In this document: positions 34,952 through 44,684 of the stretch, piece after piece
Position numbering within the stretch: position 1 is the first letter of the stretch
Layout of the letters: each line of letters starts with the position of its first letter
Source of the DNA: Pseudophaeobacter arcticus DSM 23566
GTDB lineage: Bacteria > Pseudomonadota > Alphaproteobacteria > Rhodobacterales > Rhodobacteraceae
Assembly (NCBI RefSeq): GCF_000473205.1
Contig: NZ_KI421507.1
Location: forward strand, 3,209,057-3,273,056
DNA length: 64,000 nt
Reading direction: 5' to 3'
Program-made: the position numbers and the translations under genes
The notes under the pieces: generated by a model
Database searches by the model: none
Seen by the model: the letters and a program-made list of their open reading frames with translations, nothing else
Told to the model about the DNA's origin: nothing

Positions 34952-37348
34952 TTAACCGCGCAGGGTGCCACCTGTGGCCTTGGTCACCTTGGCGATGATC
35001 TTCTCGCTCACCGCCTCGATGTCCTTTTCCTTCAGCGTCTTGTCACTGGGTTGCAGGCGCACGGTCAGGGCCAGGCTCTTTTTGCCCTCGCCCAGCGACC
35101 CACCAATGAATTCGTCAAAGATACGAACATCGGTGATCAGCGCCTTATCTGCGCCAGAGGCCGCATTGACCAGTGTCAGCGCCTCGACCTCGGCATCAAC
35201 CACAAAGGCAAAATCGCGCTCGACTGCTTGTAGATCGCTTTGCCCCAGAGCGGCACGGGTGGCGCCACTCTTGCGTGGCAATGGCACCTCATCCGGCCAG
35301 ATGGTGAAGGCAACAACCGGACCTTTGATCCCCATGGCAGTGATCACCTTGGGGTGCAGTTCGCCAAAGATGCCCAGCACCTTTTTGGGGCCGAGGCAGA
35401 TCTTGCCGTGACGGCCAGGATGCCACCAGTCCTGTGCGCCGCGCAGGATCTGCACCTTGGTCGGGGCACCGATGGCGGCCAGAATAGCCTCGATATCCGC
35501 CTTGGCGTCAAAGGTATCGACGGCACGCGCAGAGCCATGCACATCCTTGGGGCCGGTACTGCCCACCAGAATGCCCGAGATCAGATTGTGCTGCTCGCCA
35601 GGCTCGCCGCCATGAAAGGCCGGGCCAACCTCAAACAGCGCCAGATCCATGAACCCGCGCGCCTGATTGCGCGCTGCCGCCTGCAACAGACCCGGCAGCA
35701 AGGCTGGGCGCATATGTGACATTTCCGACGAGATCGGGTTGGCCAGCATGGTGGCGTCATCGCCGCCGCCAAACAGGGCAGCCGAGGCCTGGTCGATAAA
35801 GGTGTAGCTGACCACCTCGTTGTAGCCGAGACCAGCTGCGGTGCGCCGGGCCATCTGCTGGCGGCGCTGCTGCGGGGTCATCACCGCCTTGGGGATACCA
35901 TCCGTGATCCGTGGCAGCGGCTTGCCCTGCAATTTGGTCAATGAGGCAATCCGGGCAACCTCTTCCACCAGATCGGCCTCTCCCTGCACATCAGGGCGCC
36001 AGCTGGGCACATTGGCCATATTGCCCTCAAGGCGGAAGCCAAGGCGGGTCAGCGTCTGGCGCTGATCGCTTTCGGGGATATCCATGCCCACCAGCGACTG
36101 CACCCGTTCGGCATCCAGTTTATAGGCGCGGGAATGATCGGGCACATCGCCTGCAATCACCACTTCCGATGCCTCACCACCGCAAAGATCCAGAATCATC
36201 TGGGTTGCCAGATGCAGGCCCTGGATGGTGAACTCTGGGTCAACGCCGCGCTCAAAACGATAGCGCGCATCCGAGTTGATCTTAAGCGCGCGGCCTGTAA
36301 GGGCGATCTGCACGTGATCCCAAAAGGCGCTCTCGAGAAAGACATCCACGGTCTCGTCCGTGCAACCGGTTTCTTCACCGCCCATGATGCCGGCAATGCT
36401 TTCGGCGCCGTTGTCATCTGAGATCACCATTTGCCCGGGCGCAAATGTATAGTCTTTCTCATCAAGCGCCTTGATCACTTCACCACCTGCGGCGCGGTGC
36501 ACCCGCAGATCGCCTGCAACCTTGGCCGCGTCAAAGACATGCAGCGGGCGGTTCTGGTCATAGGTAAAGAAGTTGGTGATATCGACCAGCGCCGAAATCG
36601 GCCGCAGACCAATCGCCTTGAGCCGATCCTGCAGCCACTGCGGGCTGGGGCCGTTCTTGACACCCTTGATCAGGCGACCCGAGAACAGCGGACAGCCATC
36701 CAGGGTATCGTCATCAATACTCACCTTTATCGGGCAGGGGAAGCTGCCCGCGACGGGCGCAAAGTCTGGGGTTTTCAGCGTGCCAAGTCCCCGGGCGGCC
36801 AGATCACGGGCAATACCGTGAATGCCCAGCGCATCGGGGCGGTTTGGCGTGATGGCGATCTCGATCACCGGATCCACCTTGGCGGGCTGGTTTTCCGCCA
36901 GCCAGTCGACAAAGCGGTCGCCCACTTCGCCCGAGGGCAGCTCGATAATGCCGTCGTGTTCATCCGACAGTTCCAGCTCGCGCTCGGACGCCATCATGCC
37001 AAAGCTTTCCACGCCGCGGATCTTGCCCACGCCAATGGTGATGTCGAGACCGGGGATATACATGCCCGGCTTGCAGACCACCACGGTGATGCCTTCGCGG
37101 GCGTTGGGCGCGCCGCAGATGATCTGCATCTCGCCCTCATCCGTGTCCACCTTGCAGACCCGCAGCTTATCTGCATCCGGGTGCTTTTCGGCGTGTTTCA
37201 CATAGCCCAGGGTAAAATCCTTGAGCCGATCGCCGGGATTGCTGATCTCTTCGACCTCTAGGCCAAGGTCAGTCAGGGTTTCAGCGATCTCATCCACTGA
37301 TGCGTCAGTGTCGAGGTGATCTTTCAGCCAGGAAAGAGTGAATTTCAT
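34952..37348 (-). CDS. pheT: Phenylalanine-tRNA ligase beta subunit
   Basis: A 798-residue subunit with the complete domain series: N-terminal FTLSWLKDHLDTDASVDEIAETLTDLGLEVE, the tRNA-binding EMAP/OB domain (LRVCKVDTDEGEMQIICGAPNAREG), B3/B4 editing domain, B5 repeats, the class II-like core and a C-terminal anticodon-binding FDX-ACB domain. Together with PheS it charges tRNA-Phe in an alpha2-beta2 enzyme and edits mischarged tyrosine. Its ATG overlaps the stop of the unusual gene at 37345 rather than following pheS directly. Confidence 0.97.
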   Translation of the reverse strand: MKFTLSWLKDHLDTDASVDEIAETLTDLGLEVEEISNPGDRLKDFTLGYVKHAEKHPDADKLRVCKVDTDEGEMQIICGAPNAREGITVVVCKPGMYIPGLDITIGVGKIRGVESFGMMASERELELSDEHDGIIELPSGEVGDRFVDWLAENQPAKVDPVIEIAITPNRPDALGIHGIARDLAARGLGTLKTPDFAPVAGSFPCPIKVSIDDDTLDGCPLFSGRLIKGVKNGPSPQWLQDRLKAIGLRPISALVDITNFFTYDQNRPLHVFDAAKVAGDLRVHRAAGGEVIKALDEKDYTFAPGQMVISDDNGAESIAGIMGGEETGCTDETVDVFLESAFWDHVQIALTGRALKINSDARYRFERGVDPEFTIQGLHLATQMILDLCGGEASEVVIAGDVPDHSRAYKLDAERVQSLVGMDIPESDQRQTLTRLGFRLEGNMANVPSWRPDVQGEADLVEEVARIASLTKLQGKPLPRITDGIPKAVMTPQQRRQQMARRTAAGLGYNEVVSYTFIDQASAALFGGGDDATMLANPISSEMSHMRPALLPGLLQAAARNQARGFMDLALFEVGPAFHGGEPGEQHNLISGILVGSTGPKDVHGSARAVDTFDAKADIEAILAAIGAPTKVQILRGAQDWWHPGRHGKICLGPKKVLGIFGELHPKVITAMGIKGPVVAFTIWPDEVPLPRKSGATRAALGQSDLQAVERDFAFVVDAEVEALTLVNAASGADKALITDVRIFDEFIGGSLGEGKKSLALTVRLQPSDKTLKEKDIEAVSEKIIAKVTKATGGTLRG

Positions 37349-37899
37349 CGTTCCAGTTCCTCAACATGGGTAAGGGTAGGGTCAATTTTGGTACCCTCCA
37401 CTATGTCGTTTCTCATTGCGCGAATTAACTCGCCGCGTGCGTTTCTAATTGGCTCACTAGCTCGAAACATCGCCCGAACATCCTCTTTTGTCGGTTCCCC
37501 CTGAAGCTTGTGCAAAAGACGGATCTTTTTCCCATCAGCCCAAAGATGGTCGCCAACATAGGAATTAAGAAGCTTTAGTGACGCTTGGGCGACCTCGTCG
37601 GGCGCCATCAAAGAAATTTGCTGATGAGACGGGGCGAGCTTGGACGCCCTCTCCAGCCCTTCATCAGCGTAAGTAAGGTTAGTCTCGCTTAGATTGCTAT
37701 CCAACACGCGCAGATATTCCTTGTAAACGGCGAGTCGTTCACGACGCAGTTCATCATGCCGCTCTTCTTTGACTTTGAGAAAGTACATCCATAACGCCCC
37801 TCCCAAAGCAATAAACGGAGAGAAAATAGTGACTGCAAACTTGGCCCAATCCAACCAGTAAGGGCCTGGAGACATGACTGCAGCCGCAACTTCACTCAC
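37345..37899 (-). CDS. Unknown membrane-anchored helical protein lodged between pheS and pheT
   Basis: About 184 residues from a GTG at 37899 that overlaps the pheS stop (GTGA); the stop overlaps the pheT ATG (ATGA). One hydrophobic segment ([21 protein letters not shown], about residues 20-40) is followed by a charged, largely helical region ([22 protein letters not shown]) with coiled-coil character. No catalytic motif was found and the family is not recognised. Codon use is visibly unlike the flanking genes: AT-richer, with TTA, CTA, ATA and AGA codons, which suggests acquisition by transfer. Translation is probably coupled to both synthetase subunits. An ATG at 37875 is an alternative start. 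Confidence 0.75.
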   Translation of the reverse strand: MSEVAAAVMSPGPYWLDWAKFAVTIFSPFIALGGALWMYFLKVKEERHDELRRERLAVYKEYLRVLDSNLSETNLTYADEGLERASKLAPSHQQISLMAPDEVAQASLKLLNSYVGDHLWADGKKIRLLHKLQGEPTKEDVRAMFRASEPIRNARGELIRAMRNDIVEGTKIDPTLTHVEELER

Positions 37900-38969
37900 C
37901 GGCTCAAACCACCATGCAGTGTGGGCACATCCAGGCATTGGAAGCCGTAGTGGCGCAGCCAGCGTAGGTCGGAATCGAAGAAGGCGCGCAGGTCGGGGAT
38001 GCCGTATTTCAGCATTGCCAGACGGTCGATGCCGATACCAAAGGCAAAGCCCTGGTAGATATCCGGGTCAATACCGCCAGCGGCGATCACCTTGGGGTGC
38101 ACCATGCCGGAGCCAAGGATCTCCATCCAGTCGTCGCCCTCACCGATTTTCAGCTGGCCATTGTCCCAAGAGCAGCGAATATCGACCTCGGCCGATGGTT
38201 CGGTGAAGGGAAAGTGTGACGCGCGGAAGCGCAGCTCGACATCGTCCACTTCAAAGAAGCTTTTGACAAATTCCTCCAGCACCCACTTGAGGTTCGCCAT
38301 CGAGATGTCCTTGTCCAGCGCCAGGCCTTCGACCTGGTGAAACATCGGCGTGTGGGTCTGGTCATAGTCGGCGCGATAGACACCGCCGGGGCAGATGATG
38401 CGCAGGGGCGCGCCCATCTTTTCCATCGAACGGATCTGCACCGGGCTGGTGTGCGTGCGCAGCACATGCGGCGGGCGGTCATCGCCTGTCGCGCGGTGCA
38501 TGTAGAACGTGTCCATCTCGGCCCGGGCGGGGTGATGGCCGGGGATGTTCAGTGCGTCAAAGTTATACCAGTCAGTATCAATGCGCGGCCCTTCGGCAAC
38601 GGAAAAGCCCAGCTCGGCAAAGATCGCGGTCAGCTCTTCCTGAGCCTGGCTGATCGGGTGCAGGCTGCCCTGACGCGAGGGGCGGACCGGCAGGGTCACA
38701 TCCAGCCATTCGGTGCGCAGACGTTCATCCAGCGCCGCATCAGCCAGACCTGCCTTCTTGGCGGTGAGGGCAGAGTTGATTTCATCCTTCAGCGCGTTCA
38801 GCGCCGGGCCGGCCACCTGGCGTTCTTCGGGCGTCATCTTGCCCAGCTCGCGCATCTTCAGTGCGACTTCGCCTTTTTTACCAACGGCTGCGACCCGGAT
38901 GGTCTCCAGCGCGTTTTCATCGGCAGCATCGGCGATCTGCCCTAGATATTTTGCTTTAAGATCGTCCAT
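37896..38969 (-). CDS. pheS: Phenylalanine-tRNA ligase alpha subunit
   Basis: A 357-residue catalytic subunit with an N-terminal coiled-coil arm and class II motifs: motif 1 [19 protein letters not shown], motif 2 [26 protein letters not shown] and motif 3 [22 protein letters not shown]. It activates phenylalanine and transfers it to tRNA-Phe with PheT. It ends inside the GTGA start of the following unknown gene. The 200 bp upstream separate it from a divergent cyclase gene. Confidence 0.97.
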   Translation of the reverse strand: MDDLKAKYLGQIADAADENALETIRVAAVGKKGEVALKMRELGKMTPEERQVAGPALNALKDEINSALTAKKAGLADAALDERLRTEWLDVTLPVRPSRQGSLHPISQAQEELTAIFAELGFSVAEGPRIDTDWYNFDALNIPGHHPARAEMDTFYMHRATGDDRPPHVLRTHTSPVQIRSMEKMGAPLRIICPGGVYRADYDQTHTPMFHQVEGLALDKDISMANLKWVLEEFVKSFFEVDDVELRFRASHFPFTEPSAEVDIRCSWDNGQLKIGEGDDWMEILGSGMVHPKVIAAGGIDPDIYQGFAFGIGIDRLAMLKYGIPDLRAFFDSDLRWLRHYGFQCLDVPTLHGGLSR

Positions 38970-39167
38970 GACGGTCCCCTGAGTTTTGGCTTATGCCCTG
39001 CTACCACAGGTGCGCGCGAAAGCAAGACCATGGCTGCGTTCCGCACCGCCATGATGCGGGCATGACGCGGGTTGAACAGCAACAATTGCCTGGGAAATGG
39101 AGTTGCGACTTGCATCCCAGCGTTGCGCGCCCCATCTTTGCATCGCTGGCGTGAGGATTTTGGTGCC

Positions 39168-40178
39168 GTGTCCCAAAAAGTTATTCGTAAACTGACAACA
39201 ATTCTGGCCGCTGATGCGCAGTCCTTCAGCACCGCGATGACTCGTGATGAGCTCGGCACCTATACCGATCTGCAGGCTGCGCGGAATGTGTTTTTCAAAC
39301 TGATCGAACGCCACGGCGGCCGCGTGGCCAATACTGCGGGCGACGGGTTGATCGCGGATTTTCCTTCGGTGGTCGAGGCGGTGCATTGTGCCACCGAGGT
39401 ACAGCAGGAGCTGACCCAAAAGGACAGCGGTTTGCGCTTTCGCATTGGCCTGCATCTTGGCGATGTGATCTGCGATGGCGATGATCTCATTGGCGAGGGC
39501 GTCAATCTGGCAGCCCGGTTGCAGACCATGGCCGACCCCGGCGGGGTTTTGATTTCACAGCAGGTCTATGACCAGGTCCGCAACAAGCTTTCTGTCGGGT
39601 TTGAATTCCTGGGTGACAAGCGCCCCCGGAACATGGTCGAAGACATCCCGGTCTACCGCCTGGCGCTTGGCCAGCCAATCAACATCGCCCCAGAGACTGC
39701 CTCTGCGGCCCCCAAACGACGCAGCCGTGTGTCACAGGTCTGGAGCGACCCTGAACCTGAGATCCCAACGCCTCTCTCCAGCCCGTCGACCGGTCAACCG
39801 CCCCAGTCCCAAGATGATCTCGCCGCTGGGTCCAGTGCCCCCCGTCCCGGCGTGGCGCTATCCCCGCTGGCCAAGGTCAAGCGCCTGCGCTATCTTGGCC
39901 TTGGCACAGGCGCTGCGGTGCTGCTCAACATGATCAGCGGCGGCTCGTTCTGGCCGGCCTGGCCCATTGTGACCGCAGCCGGGCTTTACGGGCTTCACAG
40001 TGGCGCTGCACTGCTGGGGCAGAACCACATCAAGGGAATTTCCCTGAACCTATGGGTCATCGCCGCCTTTCTGGTCTGCGTAAACCTGATGACCTGGTCT
40101 GGCACCCCCTGGGCCCTTTGGCCGCTGTCTGGATTACTGGCGGTCGGCGTTCTGGCACGTAAAAAGCAAACCAGCTAG
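39168..40178 (+). CDS. Class III adenylate/guanylate cyclase with C-terminal membrane segments
   Basis: About 336 residues. The cyclase domain is N-terminal: metal-binding Asp in LAADAQSF (about residue 16) and in AGDGLIADF (about 59), and the transition-state Asn-Arg pair in GVNLAARLQ. A Pro/Ser-rich linker (about 185-240) is followed by four hydrophobic segments starting LRYLGLGTGAAVLLNMIS. It would make cAMP or cGMP on the cytoplasmic face. The GTG at 39168 has GAGGA upstream, at longer than usual spacing; an ATG at 39072 would add 32 unlikely residues. It is divergent from pheS. Confidence 0.82.
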   Translation: MSQKVIRKLTTILAADAQSFSTAMTRDELGTYTDLQAARNVFFKLIERHGGRVANTAGDGLIADFPSVVEAVHCATEVQQELTQKDSGLRFRIGLHLGDVICDGDDLIGEGVNLAARLQTMADPGGVLISQQVYDQVRNKLSVGFEFLGDKRPRNMVEDIPVYRLALGQPINIAPETASAAPKRRSRVSQVWSDPEPEIPTPLSSPSTGQPPQSQDDLAAGSSAPRPGVALSPLAKVKRLRYLGLGTGAAVLLNMISGGSFWPAWPIVTAAGLYGLHSGAALLGQNHIKGISLNLWVIAAFLVCVNLMTWSGTPWALWPLSGLLAVGVLARKKQTS

Positions 40179-40300
40179 GGCGCGGTCTATCCAACCCCGC
40201 TTGCCAGGGTTTGACAGGGCCAGCCAATCCCCGGGACGCTGCGCAACAGCACCTCGCCCCTGTCATGCCTTTGCCCCGCCATGCCTTTGTCCGCGCATGG

Positions 40301-40328
40301 AAAAAGCCCGCCCCAAAGGAGCGAGCTT
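40301..40328 (-). terminator. Intrinsic terminator for the lipoprotein genes
   Basis: On the reverse strand an 11-bp stem with G-U pairs (AAGCTCGCTCC / GGGGCGGGCTT) around TTT is followed by TTT. Confidence 0.8.
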
Positions 40329-40379
40329 GATACCCCACGCAGACACAAACCCGATCTGCATGGATCAGGTCAATCAGGT

Positions 40380-40763
40380 CTAGTTCAGCAATTTGACCGC
40401 TGTTCCGGTGGATATCCGGCAAGCCCAGCTAAAGGGACAGACCTGGATATTGCCAATCCTCGCATTGATCACCGCATCCGCCTTAAGCTCAGCGGCCTCG
40501 ACCTGGAGCTTTCTGCGGGCCTGCTCAACTGTTGGATTCGGATGGAAGGCCGTGGCCTTGCCGACCGTGGTGGAGATTTCACCAAGCACTTGGAACTTGC
40601 CACCGTTAATTGTGTCCGACACAAGGACCGGCAGCTGATCAACTGGTGTCGCGCTGACCTGCTCAACCGCTTGGGCATCGCGTTCAATTCCAGCAGGATA
40701 AGTCATTTGATCGGCGCAACCCGCCAGCATCAGCAGGGGCAACGTCAAAAGAATTCTTTTCAT
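40380..40763 (-). CDS. Putative lipoprotein, YbjQ/DUF4156-like fold
   Basis: A 127-residue protein with a lipoprotein signal peptide and lipobox (MKRILLTLPLLMLAGC, Cys16). The mature part contains FQVLGEIS and EQARRKLQVEAAELKADAVINARIG, the pattern of YbjQ-like and DUF4156-like domains, where a helix rich in Ala precedes an ADAV strand. It ends with two further cysteines (VCPFSWACR) that may form a disulfide. Outer-membrane location is likely; function unknown. A second lipoprotein gene lies 45 bp upstream on the same strand. Confidence 0.72.
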   Translation of the reverse strand: MKRILLTLPLLMLAGCADQMTYPAGIERDAQAVEQVSATPVDQLPVLVSDTINGGKFQVLGEISTTVGKATAFHPNPTVEQARRKLQVEAAELKADAVINARIGNIQVCPFSWACRISTGTAVKLLN

Positions 40764-40808
40764 AATAGGTCCTGTTTAATAGGTATCGGGGCTCGGCAAA
40801 GGCGCTGA

Positions 40809-41075
40809 TTAGGCCTTTAGGCAAGCGGTAAAGATGGCGTGCTGGCTTTTGGAAAAGACTCCACCCGGCTGAATCCCAGCGGCCTCTTCCGGGGTCATGA
40901 ACTTGTACAGATCGCCTTTGATCCCTGCCTGTTTCCAACAGGTTTCAATCAAGGCTTTGGTGATCTTGCCCCCTTGATCTTGCACTGGTCTGGCAACAAC
41001 AGACTCCCCTCCGCCGCTGCTCACGCAACCAGAGAGCAACACAGCTGCAATGACCCACACACCTTTGATGTTCAT
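40809..41075 (-). CDS. Small putative lipoprotein
   Basis: An 88-residue protein with a lipobox (AAVLLSGC, Cys at about residue 17), a Gly/Ser-rich linker and a small domain with the cysteine pair ETCWKQAGIKG and FTACLKA. No family recognised. It precedes the other lipoprotein gene on the same strand and may be co-transcribed with it. Confidence 0.65.
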   Translation of the reverse strand: MNIKGVWVIAAVLLSGCVSSGGGESVVARPVQDQGGKITKALIETCWKQAGIKGDLYKFMTPEEAAGIQPGGVFSKSQHAIFTACLKA

Positions 41076-41216
41076 AATATTTTACCTGCTTCCCTAATGT
41101 TCAGTGAGGAACCTATAACAACAAGCGGCGCAAGCAACCTGAAATTGAAATGAACACGCCCAAAGCCACCGCTCAAACTGCAATCCTTACCCACGACATC
41201 AACGGTTTAGGCACAG

Positions 41217-41245
41217 AAAAAGGCCGCCCCAAAGGAGCGGCCTTT
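41217..41245 (-). terminator. Intrinsic terminator of rpmI-rplT
   Basis: AAAGGCCGC and GCGGCCTTT form a 9-bp stem, followed on the reverse strand by a T-run. Confidence 0.9.
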
Positions 41246-41295
41246 CAAATCTGCAAAGCTGTAACAGCCTTAGGCTGCCAGCTCAGGTTGCCAGC

Positions 41296-41661
41296 TTACG
41301 CTGCCAGAGCGGACTGGGCCTGGCGCACGATGGCACCAAAGGCTTCGGGCTCGTGTACGGCCAGGTCGGCCAGAACTTTACGGTCAACTTCGATACCGGC
41401 CAGGTTCAGACCGTTGATGAAGCGGCTGTATGTCAGCGCTTCGTCGTGGCTGCGGACGGCGGCGTTGATACGCTGGATCCACAGAGCGCGGAAGTTACGC
41501 TTGCGCGCCTTCCGGTCACGTGTTGCGTATTGATTTGCCTTGTCGACGGCCTGACGGGCGACTTTAAAGGTGCTCTTGCGGCGGCCATAATAACCTTTGG
41601 CTGCCTTGATGACCTTCTTGTGACGGGCGTGGGTTACGGTACCACCTTTAACGCGGGACAT
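41296..41661 (-). CDS. rplT: 50S ribosomal protein L20
   Basis: A 121-residue basic protein starting [32 protein letters not shown] and containing [21 protein letters not shown], the invariant L20 core. It is an early 23S rRNA assembly protein and in many bacteria represses its own operon. It follows rpmI by 14 bp, the standard order; infC is not in the window. Confidence 0.97.
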   Translation of the reverse strand: MSRVKGGTVTHARHKKVIKAAKGYYGRRKSTFKVARQAVDKANQYATRDRKARKRNFRALWIQRINAAVRSHDEALTYSRFINGLNLAGIEVDRKVLADLAVHEPEAFGAIVRQAQSALAA

Positions 41662-41675
41662 ATCTCAAACTCCTC

Positions 41676-41876
41676 TTAGCGATCGTAGGGCATATAGCCC
41701 TTGACGATTTTGGCGTCGGGAGCGGAGAGCTCCGAGGTGCCGCGTGCGTTACGGATGAATTTCTTGGTGCGTTTGATCATGCCGTGCTGTTTGCCGGCCT
41801 GAGCAGCCAGGACCTTACCGGTCGCTGTCACCTTGAAGCGCTTTTTGGCGCTCGATTTGGTCTTCATTTTGGGCAT
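41676..41876 (-). CDS. rpmI: 50S ribosomal protein L35
   Basis: A 66-residue protein starting [22 protein letters not shown], the L35 signature. GAAGGAG precedes the ATG at 41876; five extra in-frame residues upstream are not used. It is the leader of the rpmI-rplT pair. Confidence 0.97.
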   Translation of the reverse strand: MPKMKTKSSAKKRFKVTATGKVLAAQAGKQHGMIKRTKKFIRNARGTSELSAPDAKIVKGYMPYDR

Positions 41877-41991
41877 TTCCGTCTCCTTCAATGCGGGTTC
41901 GGTCTATGCGCGACTCGGCATGCCACTTCCGGCCGGCCACGCGAACAGGAGGGCCATGTACGAAAGCTGCTGCCAAAGGGCAAGCGAATTA

Positions 41992-42213
41992 TCAGAAGAA
42001 ACGTCCCAAAACTGAGAAAAAGACATCCGGGATCTGTTCCAACCGGTAGCCACCGGGATGAAAGATCATCGCATAGGCAATCAAACCCACCCCCGCGAGC
42101 AGAAAAACGCTGGACACGCGCGGCGGATGGGTCTCGCTCAAGGCCGACAGGATAGAGGGTATGGATAGTCCGCCCAGGACAATCCCCAGGATCAACGCCA
42201 GATCAGTATCCAT
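41992..42213 (-). CDS. Small two-span membrane protein
   Basis: A 73-residue protein with two hydrophobic segments (LALILGIVLGGLSIPSIL and VSSVFLLAGVGLIAYAMIF) and a short cytoplasmic or periplasmic tail. No domain recognised. It lies between pyk and rpmI on the same strand, 41 bp after pyk, and is probably in the pyk transcript. Confidence 0.65.
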   Translation of the reverse strand: MDTDLALILGIVLGGLSIPSILSALSETHPPRVSSVFLLAGVGLIAYAMIFHPGGYRLEQIPDVFFSVLGRFF

Positions 42214-42254
42214 GTAACCCTCTCACAACAGACTAATACAGTACTGCTGCGAGG

Positions 42255-43700
42255 TTACTCCGGGTCTGTGCTGTAAATCAAACGTTCATCACAGGGGGCC
42301 ACCCGCAGGATATTGGTGGTGCCGGGCACATTAAAGGGCACCCCGGCAGTGACCACAATCTGATCGGTTTCGCTGGCAAAGCCACCGGCGCGGGCAGCCC
42401 GTGCCGCGCTCACAACGGCGCCCTTGAAACGCCCCTGTTCAGAGGTCAGCACACAGTGGCAGCCCCAGCTCAACGCCAGCCGCCTGGCGGTGCGTGGCAG
42501 TGGCGTCAGCGCGATGATCGGCACACCTGGGCGTTCGCGCGCGGTCAGCAAGGCGGTGGTGCCGCTTTGGGTAAAGCAGCAGATTGCCTTGATCTCGGTC
42601 TTTTCGGCAATCTCGCGGGCGGCAGCCACGATGGCATCCGCCACGGTGTCGCCCTTGGCAGAGCGCGAGGCGGCGATGATCTGTGCATAGGTCGGATCGG
42701 CCTCGACCTCGACCGCAACCCGGTCCATGGTCTGTACGGCCTCGACGGGATAGCTGCCCGCCGCTGATTCAGCGCTCAGCATGATGGCATCGGTGCCCTC
42801 GTAGATCGCCGTGGCGACATCCGAAACCTCTGCCCGGGTTGGCATTGGGCTGTCGATCATGCTTTCCAGCATCTGGGTCGCGACAATCACCGGCTTGGCC
42901 GCAGCGCGGCATTTGCGGACCAGACGCTTCTGGATCGGTGGCACCGCCGCCACGGGCAGTTCGACCCCCAGATCCCCGCGCGCCACCATGATGCCATCCG
43001 AGGCATCGAGAATTTCACTAAACCGTTCCACAGCCGAAGGTTTTTCGATCTTGGAGAGCACCGCCGCGCGGCCATCCGCCAGCCCCTTGGCCTCGAACAC
43101 ATCCTTGGCCCGCTGCACAAAGGAGAGCGCCAGCCAGTCCACCCCCAGACCACAGGCAAACTCCAGATCCGCCCGGTCTTTTTCCGACAGCGCCGCCAGG
43201 GGCAGCTCGACATCTGGCACATTGACGCCCTTGCGGTTGGAGATGGTGCCGCCGATCACCACTTCGCAGTCAGCAAAGTCAGCGCCACAACGCACCACCT
43301 TGAGGCGGATCTTGCCATCGTTGACCAAAAGATGCGCGCCCGGCTCCAAAGCGGCAAAAATCTCTGGATGCGGCAGACAGACCCGAGAGAGATCGCCTTC
43401 TGCCCCGTCCAGATCCATCCGGAAAGCCGCTCCTGGAACCAGCTCCTCTTCGCCCTTGGCAAAGACACCAACCCGCAGTTTTGGCCCCTGAAGATCCGCC
43501 AGAATTCCGATAGAGCGGCCCAGGTCCTGTTCAACCTGACGAATGATGGCATGTTTTTCTGCAATCTCAGCCTGGGTGCCGTGGGACATATTCAAACGGA
43601 ACACATCGGCGCCGGCCTCAAACAGCGCCCGAATGGTCTCGTAGGTGTCCGATGCGGGCCCCAGAGTGGCGACAATCTTTACATTGCGCGAGCGTTTCAT
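42255..43700 (-). CDS. pyk: Pyruvate kinase
   Basis: A 481-residue glycolytic enzyme converting phosphoenolpyruvate and ADP to pyruvate and ATP. The N-terminus is KIVATLGPASDTYETIRALFEAGADVFRLNMSHG, with active-site motifs SKIEKPSAVERF and GIMVARGDLGVELP (about residues 240-253) and a complete C-terminal regulatory domain. AAGGAGAG precedes the ATG at 43700. It is divergent from an N-formylglutamate amidohydrolase gene. Confidence 0.96.
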   Translation of the reverse strand: MKRSRNVKIVATLGPASDTYETIRALFEAGADVFRLNMSHGTQAEIAEKHAIIRQVEQDLGRSIGILADLQGPKLRVGVFAKGEEELVPGAAFRMDLDGAEGDLSRVCLPHPEIFAALEPGAHLLVNDGKIRLKVVRCGADFADCEVVIGGTISNRKGVNVPDVELPLAALSEKDRADLEFACGLGVDWLALSFVQRAKDVFEAKGLADGRAAVLSKIEKPSAVERFSEILDASDGIMVARGDLGVELPVAAVPPIQKRLVRKCRAAAKPVIVATQMLESMIDSPMPTRAEVSDVATAIYEGTDAIMLSAESAAGSYPVEAVQTMDRVAVEVEADPTYAQIIAASRSAKGDTVADAIVAAAREIAEKTEIKAICCFTQSGTTALLTARERPGVPIIALTPLPRTARRLALSWGCHCVLTSEQGRFKGAVVSAARAARAGGFASETDQIVVTAGVPFNVPGTTNILRVAPCDERLIYSTDPE

Positions 43701-43853
43701 CAGGTCTCTCCTTTTGGGCATATCATGGGCCACCGTGCGAACATGTGGCCATAAAGCAAATGTTACCGCAAACAGCATTTGGGGCGGTTATCGCTCAATT
43801 CCCATTCTGCTGCAACTGCAGTATGGCTATTCCCAACAACAGGCGACAAATCC

Positions 43854-44591
43854 ATGACATACAGTCCATTTATTATCCAAGGGGGCGATCGCCCCGGCCG
43901 CTGGCTCATCACCTGCGATCATGCCAGCAATGTGGTGCCGCCCTTTGTCGGCGGTGGCGACCTCGGCCTGCCAGAGACCGACATGCGCCGCCACATCGCC
44001 TATGATCCGGGCGCGCTGGCGGTAAGCACTTTGCTGGGAGAGTACCTGGACGCCCCGGTTGTGGCCTCAAATTTCTCCCGCCTGGTAATCGACCCCAATC
44101 GGGGCGAAGATGATCCAACCCTGCTGATGCAGCTCTATGACGGGACAATCATCCCCGCCAATCGCCACGCCGATGAGGCCGAACGCGAGAGCCGCCTTGC
44201 CCGCTGTTATCGCCCCTATCATGCGGCCCTGGCCGAATTGGCCGCACGGCCTGATACCGTGATTATCTCGGTGCATTCCTTTACGCCGCAGCTGCGTGGC
44301 CGCACGCCGCGCCCCTGGGAGATCGGCATCCTGCATCCAGAAGGTGAGCGGTTCTCCCCCTGTCTGATCGCCGCGCTACAGGCCGGCGGTGATCTTTGCG
44401 TCGGTATCAACGAACCCTATACCGGCTATCTGCCGGGAGATGCGATTGACACCCATGCCACCAAGATGGGCCGCCCCAATACCCTGATCGAGCTGCGCAA
44501 CGATCTGATTGCCGATGACGCCGGGCAGCAGCTCTGGGCCGAGCGGTTGGCAGACTCCCTGCCACAGGCCTTGATTGCCTCGGGTCTGTAG
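43854..44591 (+). CDS. N-formylglutamate amidohydrolase
   Basis: A 245-residue zinc hydrolase of the HutG/N-formylglutamate deformylase family. It has ITCDHASNVVP (metal-binding Asp-His near residue 22), SNFSRLVIDPNR, and IISVHSFTPQL (about residue 136). It releases glutamate and formate from N-formylglutamate or related amides. No histidine-utilisation genes are adjacent, so it may be a stand-alone salvage enzyme. Confidence 0.88.
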   Translation: MTYSPFIIQGGDRPGRWLITCDHASNVVPPFVGGGDLGLPETDMRRHIAYDPGALAVSTLLGEYLDAPVVASNFSRLVIDPNRGEDDPTLLMQLYDGTIIPANRHADEAERESRLARCYRPYHAALAELAARPDTVIISVHSFTPQLRGRTPRPWEIGILHPEGERFSPCLIAALQAGGDLCVGINEPYTGYLPGDAIDTHATKMGRPNTLIELRNDLIADDAGQQLWAERLADSLPQALIASGL

Positions 44592-44684
44592 CGCCCCCTC
44601 AGCGCAGATTGTGAGGCAACATTGTACCCCTTGGGCTGGATTGCTAGAACATTACAGGACGCCAGCACAAATCAGGAGCCCCAA

